Assembly: GCA_046539045.1 (NCBI GenBank)
Contig: JBKHHU010000098.1
Location: 1-12,871, forward strand
Origin: JBKHHU01 sp046539045
GTDB lineage: Bacteria; Planctomycetota; Phycisphaerae; SM23-33
Length of the DNA: 12,871 bases
Reading direction: 5' to 3'
The notes beneath the pieces are model-generated. The model was not told where the DNA came from, did no database searches, and saw only the letters and a program-made list of their open reading frames with translations. A program made the translations under genes and the position numbers. Positions 6,289 through 12,871 of the stretch are shown in pieces (positions within the stretch are counted from its first letter, which is position 1; every line of letters begins with the position of its first letter).

Positions 6289-7608
6289 CTACTCTCCGGA
6301 TTCGATCGACAGCTGCTGGTCGGGCACCGGCGTGCCGGTCAGACACGGGTTGCTGTCGTCATTGCTCCATTCGAACCAGCCTCCGTCATACACGGCGATG
6401 TCCGGCCAGCCCATCAGCCACGCGTTGAGGAAGGCCTCGCTGGCCCGCCAACCGGTGCCGCAGTAGAAAACATTCCGCTTGTCGGGTGTGATGCCCGCTT
6501 CAGCCCACAGTTGCCGGATCTCCTGGTATTCCCGCGTGGTGTGGTCCACGTTGCGGTAGTTCTCCATGTGATAGGCGTCGCTGCCGCAGTTGCCGAAGAC
6601 CGCGCCGGGAATCCGGCCCTTCTTCTTGATGTAGTGATATCCGCTGACCTCGCCGAGGAATTCCCGCCGGCTTCGCACGCTGATGAGGTTCTCATCCGGG
6701 CGGGTCAGGATTTCTTTGGCTTCGGGCGTGTCGACCAACAGCTCCGGCCTCTGGGGAATGGAGACGCCGAAGGAATCCACCGGCCTCGGCGTTGTTTCCT
6801 CGCTGGTGATCTCATACCCGGCATCCAGCCAGGACTGGATCCCTCCGTTGAGTATCCGCACGTCCCGCACACCGGCGTACAGCATGATCAGTCCGCAACG
6901 GATGGCCGCGAGGTGACCGGCGCTGCTGCCCGGGTACGGATCGTCGTAATCCGGGTAGGAGAACCGCCCGTAGAGGACGACCGTCGTGTCGTGGGTGATC
7001 CCCGCGTGCTCCAGCGTCCGGTGCAGTTCCTGCGGTGACCTGCGATTCCAGGTATCGGGGGATTCCAGGGTGTTGGTATCGATTTCGATCGCGCCGGGAA
7101 TGTGCCCCTGCTCGTAATCCTCCCGATTGCGGTAGTGCCCGTGACAGAGGACATACCGATAATTCTCGTATGCCGGTGCCGTACCGGTGGACAGCAGCGC
7201 GTCCAGCCATTCCGGGGAAACCAATTGCCGGTAACGGTGGAGGCAATCCAGAGGCAGAGAATGGTTCCCGCACCATTCCGAGGTGAAATCAGGGTACAGG
7301 CGCACGTCTTCGTAACCTGCACGAAGGAAGCGTTCGCCGATCGATTCCAGCGCGTCCGCATCGGGCGGGCCGTAGAGGATCAATCGCTGTTCCGGATTCA
7401 GGCCTTTGCCTGCGGCAATATCCGGCCAGTCCATGTAGTTCAGCCACATAGCCGGCAGGCCCCTTGCCCCGGGGATGTGCCCGCCACGGGTCTGGCCCTC
7501 TCCCGGCCAGCCGTTGTAGGCATTGACCGACCGCACGTCGATTAACCGCACATCGACTGCTTCCCGTTCCGATACAACCGTGTCCGTAGTAACGATAGAT
7601 ATGGCCAT
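6289..7608 (-). CDS. eanB: EanB-like hercynine sulfurtransferase, triple rhodanese
   Basis: A 439-residue protein made of three rhodanese-like domains. Domain 1 (~10-110: DVRLIDVRSVNAYNG, GHIPGARGLP, LILYGPPDADA) and domain 2 (~135-268: GHIPGAIEIDTN, VVLYGRFSYPDYDD, LNGGIQSWLDAGY) lack a Cys at the active-site loop. Domain 3 (~290-420) has GRIPGAVFGNCGSDAYH and the loop FYCGTGWRASEAFLNAW with Cys383. Length, single active cysteine and the CGTGWR loop fit Chlorobium limicola EanB, which replaces the C-H of hercynine's imidazole with C-S from a polysulfide or persulfide without oxygen. From memory, its key residues are Cys412 and Tyr353, 59 residues apart; here Tyr324 (VSGYHYI) is exactly 59 before Cys383. 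The start ATG at 7608 has GAGGT with good spacing. First gene of the four-gene operon, followed by egtD after 5 bases. A generic thiosulfate or mercaptopyruvate sulfurtransferase is the alternative, made less likely by this context. Confidence 0.82.
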   Translation of the reverse strand: MAISIVTTDTVVSEREAVDVRLIDVRSVNAYNGWPGEGQTRGGHIPGARGLPAMWLNYMDWPDIAAGKGLNPEQRLILYGPPDADALESIGERFLRAGYEDVRLYPDFTSEWCGNHSLPLDCLHRYRQLVSPEWLDALLSTGTAPAYENYRYVLCHGHYRNREDYEQGHIPGAIEIDTNTLESPDTWNRRSPQELHRTLEHAGITHDTTVVLYGRFSYPDYDDPYPGSSAGHLAAIRCGLIMLYAGVRDVRILNGGIQSWLDAGYEITSEETTPRPVDSFGVSIPQRPELLVDTPEAKEILTRPDENLISVRSRREFLGEVSGYHYIKKKGRIPGAVFGNCGSDAYHMENYRNVDHTTREYQEIRQLWAEAGITPDKRNVFYCGTGWRASEAFLNAWLMGWPDIAVYDGGWFEWSNDDSNPCLTGTPVPDQQLSIESGE

Positions 7609-8016
7609 TCAATACCTCGTTTCCCCAGGAGTTCCGGATCGGCGAGCGAAGCGGTAACGGCGAAAGGGCCGACAGCCCGTCCGGGGCGGTTTGATCCTTT
7701 GTCTACATTCTAGAACCACTGCAGACGCTGCCGGGAACTTTTTGACGCATGCGGCCTGTGGAGGACGCCTGCAGCAGGTTGATCGGGAAAAGGGGGTCGC
7801 GGGCGAGCAGGGCGTCGCGACAGAATATGCGGGAATGGATGCTTCGGGCGGGGAAGAAACTGAGGCGGCTGGACGATACAGCCGGAAGGAACTTCGTGTC
7901 GCCATTCCAGGCTTTCCGCGATTGTGTAGGACGGCCACGCCGCACCCTGGCAGTCTGGGAACCAGACAACATCTATTCTATTGCCGGGGTGTGAAAACTG
8001 CGGAAAATTGCGGGGG
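7609..8016. other. Intergenic leader region upstream of the ergothioneine operon
   Basis: 408 bases between the ridA-like gene and eanB, both on the minus strand. Its length implies an independent promoter for the operon. I see a 6-base dyad with 3-base loop at 7953-7967 (GTCTGG, loop, CCAGAC), an 8-base TTCTAGAA palindrome around 7708-7715 and GC-rich dyads near 7634-7680 in the presumed leader. The minus-strand hexamer TAGAAT occurs twice (around 7708-7713 and 7974-7979), but neither has a good -35 at 16-18 bases. ORFs here are short, Arg/Ser/Pro-rich and lack ribosome binding sites, so I call none. Confidence 0.45.
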
Positions 8017-8496
8017 TTACCGTGAGGTAATCTCTGCCGTCAGATCGAGTTCCACCGACGCGTTGAGTGGCAATTCGGCTGCCCCGATGGCGCACCGGGT
8101 GTGTTTGCCGGCATCTGCGAAAATCGCCGTCAGCAGATCACTGGCCGCGTTGGCGACAAGGGCCTGGTCGGTAAACCCGTGGCCGGAAGCAACGAAGACG
8201 TTGATCCGGAGGATGCGCCGGATCCTGCCGAGTTGCCCGAGTTCGGCTTTGGCAGCGGAGAGGGCGTTCATGAGACACTGGATGGCCGCCTGTCGGGCCT
8301 GCTCCACGGTGACCCGGTCGGGAACTTTCCCCGCGGCGACGAGTTTGCCTTTGTCCATGGGGATCTGCCCAGCCGTCATCAGAAGCGATCCGGAGCAGAC
8401 GGCAGGAACATACGACCCGACCGGCTGGGTCGGCTCGGGGAGCGTCAGGCCGAGTTGGTCAATCTTCTGTTCGGGAGTTATCGTCGTCCTCCTCAT
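8017..8496 (-). CDS. RidA/YjgF/UK114 family protein (enamine/imine deaminase)
   Basis: 159 residues from the ATG at 8496. RidA proteins hydrolyse reactive enamines and imines such as 2-aminoacrylate made by PLP enzymes, protecting other PLP enzymes. The longer (~155 residue) subfamily pattern is clear: PEQKIDQLGLTLPEPTQPVG near 8-27, SYVPAVCSGSLLMTAGQIP near 28-46, VTVEQARQAAIQCLMNALSAAKAELG, RILRINVFVASGHGFTD, and TRCAIGAAELPLNASVELDL, where Arg134 matches the substrate-carboxylate arginine. The start is uncertain. Homologues begin about at PEQ; the ATGs at 8514 and 8496 lie inside the 3' end of scpA, and an in-frame ATA at 8481 stands six to seven bases after a GAGGAGG sequence formed by scpA codons. 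The overlap with scpA is 38 bases with the ATG used here, implying coupling. The next gene downstream is 408 bases away. Confidence 0.88.
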   Translation of the reverse strand: MRRTTITPEQKIDQLGLTLPEPTQPVGSYVPAVCSGSLLMTAGQIPMDKGKLVAAGKVPDRVTVEQARQAAIQCLMNALSAAKAELGQLGRIRRILRINVFVASGHGFTDQALVANAASDLLTAIFADAGKHTRCAIGAAELPLNASVELDLTAEITSR

Positions 8497-9589
8497 CCGA
8501 GGCTTCGGATTCATAGAAGATGTTCAGTTCCTCCTCGTCGATCTCTTCATCTTCATCTTCGTCTTCGTCGTCCCAGTCGTCGTCTTCGTCCAACTCGTCG
8601 TCTTCGTCCAACTCGTCGTACTCATCATCCCAGTCGTCGTCTTCGAGGTCCTCGTCATCCTGCGATTCTTCCGGCTGGGCCTGGTCGCCGGGTTCCTGCT
8701 CCGGAAGGTAAAACCCTTGCTCATCGTCGTCCTGCGGGCCGGCGGAGCTGTCGGATGCTGCGGACGGTTCCTGCGACACTTCGGCAGGATCGGTGCCGGT
8801 GTCGGCTTCGTTCTCCGCGTCTTCGTCGTCGGAGTAGGAATCGAATACAGGCGATTCATCTCCGGCGCTGGGGTGCTCGTGGATCTGGATGTCGCCGAAG
8901 TTGGCATCCTGAACGGCGATGGCAAGTTTCTGTCGGACCAACTCCAGCAACGCCAGGAAGATGCCGACCACTTCGCCCCGGCCGGTGGCGTTGGCGAAAA
9001 GATTGCGGAACGACAGCGAGCCGTCCACGCGAAGGCGGTGCAGCAGGCTGGTGGCATGAGTCTCGATGGGCGTGTCGTCATAGATGACGTCATGCGTGGC
9101 TGCATCGGCACCGATGGCGGTGAGGATGCGGCTGAACGCGTCGAGCAGATCCCACGCGCTCATTTCCTCTATCTCGCGCTCGGGCTCCTCATAGTCTTCC
9201 TGCGCAGGCTTTCGCGGGAAACGCATCGCCTGGGTGTCGGCGAGGTCTTCCAGATCGGCCGCGGCGTCCTTGAACGCTTTGTATTGCAGGAGCTGTCGGA
9301 CCAGTTCACTGCGGGGGTCGAGAGTGCTCTCGTCCTCCTCGCCTTCTTCTGCCACGGGCGTAGGCAGGAGCATCCGCGTCTTGATCTCCATCAGCGTCGT
9401 GGCCATGACGAGGAAATCGCCGGCGAGATTCGGGTCCAGATCGTGGAGAACCTGGACGTACTCCATGTACTGCTGGGTGATCCGGGCGATCGGGATGTCG
9501 TAGATATCCAGTTCGTCCCGGCGGATGAGGTACAGCAGCAGGTCCAGGGGGCCGGCGTAGATGTCCAGATTGACGCGGTATTCGCTCAT
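8459..9589 (-). CDS. scpA: ScpA, kleisin subunit of the SMC condensin, with long acidic tail
   Basis: 376 residues; ScpA is usually ~240-270. With SMC and ScpB it forms the condensin ring that organises and segregates the chromosome. The core (1-~238) is typical: YRVNLDIYAGPLDLLLYLIR at 4-23, ELDIYDIPIARITQQYMEY (26-44), LAGDFLVMATTLMEIKTRMLLP (55-76), a charged linker, then the C-terminal winged helix with SFRNLFANATGRGEVVGIFLALLELVRQ (193-220) and QDANFGDIQIHE (227-238). Residues ~240-376 form an extra, probably disordered tail; 37 of the 44 residues at 311-354 are Asp or Glu. An 18-base tandem repeat underlies DELDED twice. The ATG at 9589 has only a weak upstream binding site (CTGAG). scpB is not in the window. 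It overlaps the start of the ridA-like gene and lies 97 bases after the phosphorylase gene. Confidence 0.93.
   Translation of the reverse strand: MSEYRVNLDIYAGPLDLLLYLIRRDELDIYDIPIARITQQYMEYVQVLHDLDPNLAGDFLVMATTLMEIKTRMLLPTPVAEEGEEDESTLDPRSELVRQLLQYKAFKDAAADLEDLADTQAMRFPRKPAQEDYEEPEREIEEMSAWDLLDAFSRILTAIGADAATHDVIYDDTPIETHATSLLHRLRVDGSLSFRNLFANATGRGEVVGIFLALLELVRQKLAIAVQDANFGDIQIHEHPSAGDESPVFDSYSDDEDAENEADTGTDPAEVSQEPSAASDSSAGPQDDDEQGFYLPEQEPGDQAQPEESQDDEDLEDDDWDDEYDELDEDDELDEDDDWDDEDEDEDEEIDEEELNIFYESEASDEEDDDNSRTED
8581..8616 (-). repeat. 18-base tandem duplication in the scpA acidic tail
   Basis: CGTCTTCGTCCAACTCGT occurs at 8581-8598 and again, identically, at 8599-8616. On the coding strand it encodes a repeated six-residue acidic unit with one Leu (DELDED). 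Related Asp-Trp-Asp-Asp-Glu units flank it on both sides, so the tail looks built by repeat expansion. Slippage could make its length vary between strains. Confidence 0.85.
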
Positions 9590-9686
9590 GTTTTCAGGCT
9601 CAGTTTGACTGCGCTACCCCGTCGCGCGTTGCGGGTTCACGGGGCACCCTAGAAGGTAGCGATTCCGCGGCGAAAGGCAACATCCA

Positions 9687-12584
9687 TCATCGGCGATCCT
9701 TGTGCTTCTCGAACGCATCCCGCAGCACCTTCAGGCTCAGCTGGGTGGTGTCGTCGAAGCAGACGTCGGCTTCGCGGGCGGATTCGGCGATGCCCACCGC
9801 CACCATCCCGGCCCGCTTGATCGCTTCCACGCCGGCAGCGGCGTCCTCGATTCCCAGGCAGTTCCATGCCAGAGTGCGTGTTCTCTGCGCGGCGACCTCG
9901 AAGACCTCCGGACTCGGTTTGGAGTGCAGGATGCAGTTTCCGTCGCTGACGGCATCGAAGTACTTCCGCAGGTCGGTCCGCTCCAGCACCAGCGGGGTAT
10001 TCCGGCTGGCTGAGGCGATGGCACATTTGATGCCCGCCTCCCGCAGCTCGTTGAGCAGGTCCAGAGCCCCGGGCAACACGTCGTCGGGCGTCATGGTGCC
10101 GATCAGTTTGCGGTAGCGGTCGTTCTTGCTGGTCATCTGCCGGGCAAATTCTTCCTCGTCCGGCAGATCCGCGTTGTTGTGCTCGTAGATCACCTTCAGG
10201 CTCTCTGCCCGACTGATGCCGCGAAGGCGATGATTGACCTCTTCGTCGAAGTCGAGCCCCAACTCGTCGGCCAACTCTTTCCAGGCGAGATAGTGAAATT
10301 TGTCAGTTGTCACCAGCACGCCGTCGAGGTCAAAGATCACGCATTCCAGGTCCTGATCGGTCCAGCGCGCCGCGTGATGGCGCTCTACGGTTGCGCCGGG
10401 CTCGATGGTTTGCCACTGATCGATCAGTTCCAGCTGAACGGCCTCGTCGCCCTTGTTCGTCACGGCCACGCCGGCGGGCTTGACGTCGACTTCCAGCAGT
10501 TGACCGCGGTAGGCCGCCCGGTATTTCATCCCGTCCCAGAAACCCGGCAGGGCGGGTGCGATCGTAAGCCCGTTCTCATTCAGGTGGAGCCCGCCGAATC
10601 CGCTGATCACGTCCTGCCAGTATCCGCCCTGGCCGGCACCGTGGATCCCCTCGCCCGCTCCGCCTTCCAGGTCGATTCCCTCAGCCAGGCGGAAGAACCG
10701 CTCGGCGTCGCGCGTCAGCCCCAGGCGTGTCGCGATCAAGGCGTGGGTGTTGTAACTCAGCGACGAGAAATGCATGCACAGCGGCGCATAGAGGTCCCAG
10801 CATTTCCGCAACTGGTCGGCATCGAACAGCTCGGGAAGGGCGTGGGCGAGCATGAGCGTGTCGGCTTGCTTGCCGGTCTTGTCAATCCGGCCCCAGCGAC
10901 CCCCGTTGACCACGAGATCCACTTCCGGCGTTTCGGTCTCGAACCCGTCGAACTGCTCCAGCGTACCGTCCTGGGTCATCGGGACGTGCAGGAATTCGGC
11001 GATCGTGCCCCAGCGGGTTAACTCGTCGGCGTCCACGCCAAGAGATTCGGACAGGTTCTCCGCCTTGCCGGCAGCTTCGAAATCCCTCAGGATCGTCCCT
11101 GCCTGCCGGAGCACCCAGCGCGTCATGCAGTTGGTGTAAGCGTTGTCGGTTACGTGCAGGCTGAATTCGTCCGGGCCGCATACATCGCGAAGGTGGTACT
11201 TGCCGTCGGCGTCCGGACCGTCGGTGCGCCCGGCCATGAAGCGGGCGACCTCCACGAGGACCGGCAGGCCGTCGTTGACCATCGTGCTGTCGTCGTCGGT
11301 CATCCGCCAGTAATGCAGGATTCCCCAGGCGACGGCAAGATTGATATGGATTTCCTGCCGAAGGAAGTGGTTCGGGTTGTTCCGCGGATCGTCTCTGCCC
11401 TGGCGGTAGGCAGTCCACGGATACCACGCGCCGGAATATCCGTCCTGGGCGGCGTAGCTCCGGGCGATATCCAACCAACGGCGGCGGAAGCGGATATGAT
11501 TCCGGGCCAGGTCGGGGGCGCCCGCCGTCAGCATCGGCAGTTGGAACATCTCCATGTCCCAGAAGACCCCGCCGCGGCAAAAATCTCCGCACAGATTGCG
11601 GGCGCCGATGCTTGAGATCCCGTCATTGCTCGGCGCGGCGATCCGGGTAGACCAGATCGCAAACCGGATCGCCTGCTGGGAACGTTCATCGCCGGCGATT
11701 TCCACATCGGCGCCCGACCAGAACTCGTCCATCTTCCCCCGGTGGTCGGCCAGGGCGCGATCCCAGTCCGTTTCCGCAAGGCGCTTGGCCGCCTCGCGTC
11801 CTGCAGAGACGGCATCGCGATCCGGGCTATCGCCGGTGACGACGCAGAGTTTCTCGAAGGTGTACTCAACATGTTCATCGGCGGCGGCATCAAATCGGTA
11901 ATGCTTGCCCACGCGATGCTTGCCCGTATGATCTGCGGGCGGAAGGTCCCGTGCCGGTCCGCGAGGTGTGATGCGGGCCGAAGCAAAGGTGCGGCGGCCG
12001 GTCTGCGGGGACACCAGAATACATTCAACACCCTCGGTATCCACTGCCAGCGTGTCCACGCGGCTCAGACGCACGGTGTCACCCTCGATGCAGGGCACGT
12101 CCAGGTCCTTGTAATACTTGGTTCGATCGGCGACCACGTCCCCGTCCAGCCCCAACCAGAACTCCACCGGGCCGACGCATTCCAGCACGCGCACCGTCCA
12201 TCGCTGGGCCAGCAGCGTCGGGTCGGCCATGGAGGCAAACCGCTGTTCGGTGATCTGGAATTTTCCGGCAGCTCCCTCAATCCGAGCGGTAATGCTCAGC
12301 ACGCCGCTGCGCATGTCGAGGGTCCGCTCGACGTCGTTGGCGGGAAGCATCTCGCCGGCAGCCCCTATGGCGGCCCCGCGCCAGGCGGGCGCCTGCATCA
12401 GCCAGTGCATTTCCAGCGGGCCGATCGTGTAGCAGCCGGCAAGGTACGTCTCTCGCTGGGGGCTCTCGGAGAGCCCCGCCGGCAGGCCCAGGCTGCAGAC
12501 CGACCCGTTGCCGACGGCGAAGAGGGCGGCCCGGTCTTTGGAAGGATGATCCAGGAACTGCGATTCGGAGATTGTCCAGGTCAT
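9687..12584 (-). CDS. GH65 disaccharide phosphorylase fused to beta-phosphoglucomutase
   Basis: 965 residues in one frame, two enzymes. Residues ~1-735 form a GH65 alpha-glucoside phosphorylase: N-terminal beta-sandwich (LFAVGNGSVCSLGLPAG at 21-37), then the (alpha/alpha)6 barrel with FWDMEMFQLPML (341-352), the catalytic acid Glu473 in CGPDEFSLHVTDNAYTN, KQADTLMLAHALP (572-584), HFSSLSYNTHA (605-615), GIHGAGQGGYWQD (647-658), and a small C-terminal beta domain. Family members phosphorolyse maltose, trehalose, kojibiose or nigerose to glucose plus beta-glucose-1-phosphate. Residues ~746-962 form a HAD-type beta-phosphoglucomutase: nucleophile Asp752 and Asp754 in FDLDGVLVTT, HYLAWKELADELG, SASRN (858-862), Lys889 in HSKPSPEVF, and GIEDAAAGVEAIKRAGM (911-927). 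The mutase would turn beta-glucose-1-phosphate into glucose-6-phosphate. No signal peptide: cytoplasmic. The ATG at 12584 has a weak GGA binding site. These are often separate adjacent genes; here they are fused. The substrate is not deducible. Confidence 0.93.
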   Translation of the reverse strand: MTWTISESQFLDHPSKDRAALFAVGNGSVCSLGLPAGLSESPQRETYLAGCYTIGPLEMHWLMQAPAWRGAAIGAAGEMLPANDVERTLDMRSGVLSITARIEGAAGKFQITEQRFASMADPTLLAQRWTVRVLECVGPVEFWLGLDGDVVADRTKYYKDLDVPCIEGDTVRLSRVDTLAVDTEGVECILVSPQTGRRTFASARITPRGPARDLPPADHTGKHRVGKHYRFDAAADEHVEYTFEKLCVVTGDSPDRDAVSAGREAAKRLAETDWDRALADHRGKMDEFWSGADVEIAGDERSQQAIRFAIWSTRIAAPSNDGISSIGARNLCGDFCRGGVFWDMEMFQLPMLTAGAPDLARNHIRFRRRWLDIARSYAAQDGYSGAWYPWTAYRQGRDDPRNNPNHFLRQEIHINLAVAWGILHYWRMTDDDSTMVNDGLPVLVEVARFMAGRTDGPDADGKYHLRDVCGPDEFSLHVTDNAYTNCMTRWVLRQAGTILRDFEAAGKAENLSESLGVDADELTRWGTIAEFLHVPMTQDGTLEQFDGFETETPEVDLVVNGGRWGRIDKTGKQADTLMLAHALPELFDADQLRKCWDLYAPLCMHFSSLSYNTHALIATRLGLTRDAERFFRLAEGIDLEGGAGEGIHGAGQGGYWQDVISGFGGLHLNENGLTIAPALPGFWDGMKYRAAYRGQLLEVDVKPAGVAVTNKGDEAVQLELIDQWQTIEPGATVERHHAARWTDQDLECVIFDLDGVLVTTDKFHYLAWKELADELGLDFDEEVNHRLRGISRAESLKVIYEHNNADLPDEEEFARQMTSKNDRYRKLIGTMTPDDVLPGALDLLNELREAGIKCAIASASRNTPLVLERTDLRKYFDAVSDGNCILHSKPSPEVFEVAAQRTRTLAWNCLGIEDAAAGVEAIKRAGMVAVGIAESAREADVCFDDTTQLSLKVLRDAFEKHKDRR

Positions 12585-12617
12585 TGGGTACGTCCGTTGT
12601 CAGTCAGAGAATCGTTT

Positions 12618-12824
12618 TCAGGCCGAGCCCCAGCGGATCAGGCTGGGCAATACCGGAGAGTCGTGGCTGTGCAGCCCGTGATGCTGCGTCAGCGCACGAA
12701 CGGTCGAGGCATCCAGATAGCCGACCGGACCCAGCAGGCCCTGCCGTCCCGGGCGGGTCAGCTCCTCCAGGTACTCTTCCAGATCCATGGCCTGAATGAT
12801 AATGTTTTTGCTGTATTCTGCCAT
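12618..12824 (-). CDS. Small hypothetical protein upstream of the phosphorylase gene
   Basis: A 68-residue ORF (ATG at 12824, TGA at 12618) ending 33 bases before the phosphorylase fusion. It is the only frame here with codon use like the neighbours: mostly G or C third positions, few rare codons, and an amphipathic acidic helix (MDLEEYLEELTR, 13-24) followed by GLLGPVGYLDASTVRALTQH. The overlapping 80-residue frame is Arg/Gly/Pro-rich and looks like a shadow. No Shine-Dalgarno precedes the first ATG; a second in-frame ATG at residue 13 follows no clear site either. No signal peptide or membrane segment, and no family recognised. It may share the phosphorylase transcript. Confidence 0.5.
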   Translation of the reverse strand: MAEYSKNIIIQAMDLEEYLEELTRPGRQGLLGPVGYLDASTVRALTQHHGLHSHDSPVLPSLIRWGSA

Positions 12825-12871
12825 GGGGCAAGCGTACCAGAGTCACCGACGCTTTACACGCTGAAATTGCC

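Noticed and set aside
7609..7994. Three small ORFs (two minus, one plus) in the region upstream of eanB.
   Set aside because: Ser/Arg/Pro-rich products, no ribosome binding sites, no family resemblance and mutually overlapping frames.
8581..8616. Considered whether the tandem repeats were the edge of a CRISPR array.
   Set aside because: Two adjacent 18-base units without spacers, in frame inside scpA; they encode the acidic tail.
8520..8711. Serine-rich plus-strand ORF with long Ser runs.
   Set aside because: It is the third antisense frame of the scpA acidic-codon repeats; low-complexity shadow.
7691..9652. Plus-strand ORF of 653 codons spanning the ridA-like gene and scpA.
   Set aside because: It is antisense to two well-supported genes. 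Its Val/Phe-rich stretch is just the reverse reading of the Asp/Glu tail of ScpA, and it has no family motif.
9613..9660. Possible terminator after the phosphorylase gene: CCCCGT (9617-9622) with ACGGGG (9639-9644).
   Set aside because: Six-base stem with a 16-base loop and no T-tract on the minus strand; too weak to call.

Overview
The window looks like a piece of a GC-rich chromosome from a carbohydrate-degrading planctomycete, most likely class Phycisphaerae. Supporting this are a PEP-CTERM sorted exoprotein, a XylR-type regulator (sugar-binding domain joined to an AraC helix-turn-helix), a GH43-like beta-propeller enzyme, a GH65 phosphorylase fused to beta-phosphoglucomutase, and an ScpA with a long acidic tail. 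The lineage is inferred from gene content only. All genes except the XylR-type regulator lie on the minus strand. No tRNA, rRNA, insertion sequence or CRISPR array was seen.

Layout, left to right. 1-250: the 5' end of a secreted-protein gene that runs off the window. 389-1051: a PEP-CTERM exoprotein. Between these two lies a strong hairpin (280-317). 1234-2367 (plus strand): the XylR-type regulator, divergent from the PEP-CTERM gene, with a pair of direct repeats in the shared promoter region. 2364-3236: a GH43-like gene that meets the regulator tail to tail and shares a CTAG stop. 3596-7608: a tight four-gene minus-strand operon. 8017-9589: ridA-like gene and scpA, overlapping. 9687-12584: a GH65 phosphorylase-phosphoglucomutase fusion, preceded by a small 68-residue ORF.

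The most interesting part is the operon at 3596-7608. In transcription order it encodes a triple-rhodanese sulfurtransferase with one active-site Cys in a CGTGWR loop (EanB-like), an EgtD/EanA-type histidine N-alpha-trimethyltransferase, a SufS cysteine desulfurase and its partner SufE. The methyltransferase starts 5 bases after the sulfurtransferase stop, sufS starts inside the methyltransferase gene, and sufE follows after 29 bases. I read this as a complete oxygen-independent ergothioneine pathway. Histidine would be trimethylated to hercynine, and a protein persulfide would then sulfurate the imidazole ring directly. The sulfur supply (cysteine to SufS to SufE to EanB) would be built into the same transcript. 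The enzyme families are known; the dedicated SufS-SufE delivery to EanB is my inference.

The flanking genes form a sugar-use neighbourhood: a regulator with a propeller glycosidase and exported proteins on one side, and on the other a phosphorolytic enzyme whose fused mutase would convert beta-glucose-1-phosphate to glucose-6-phosphate in one polypeptide.
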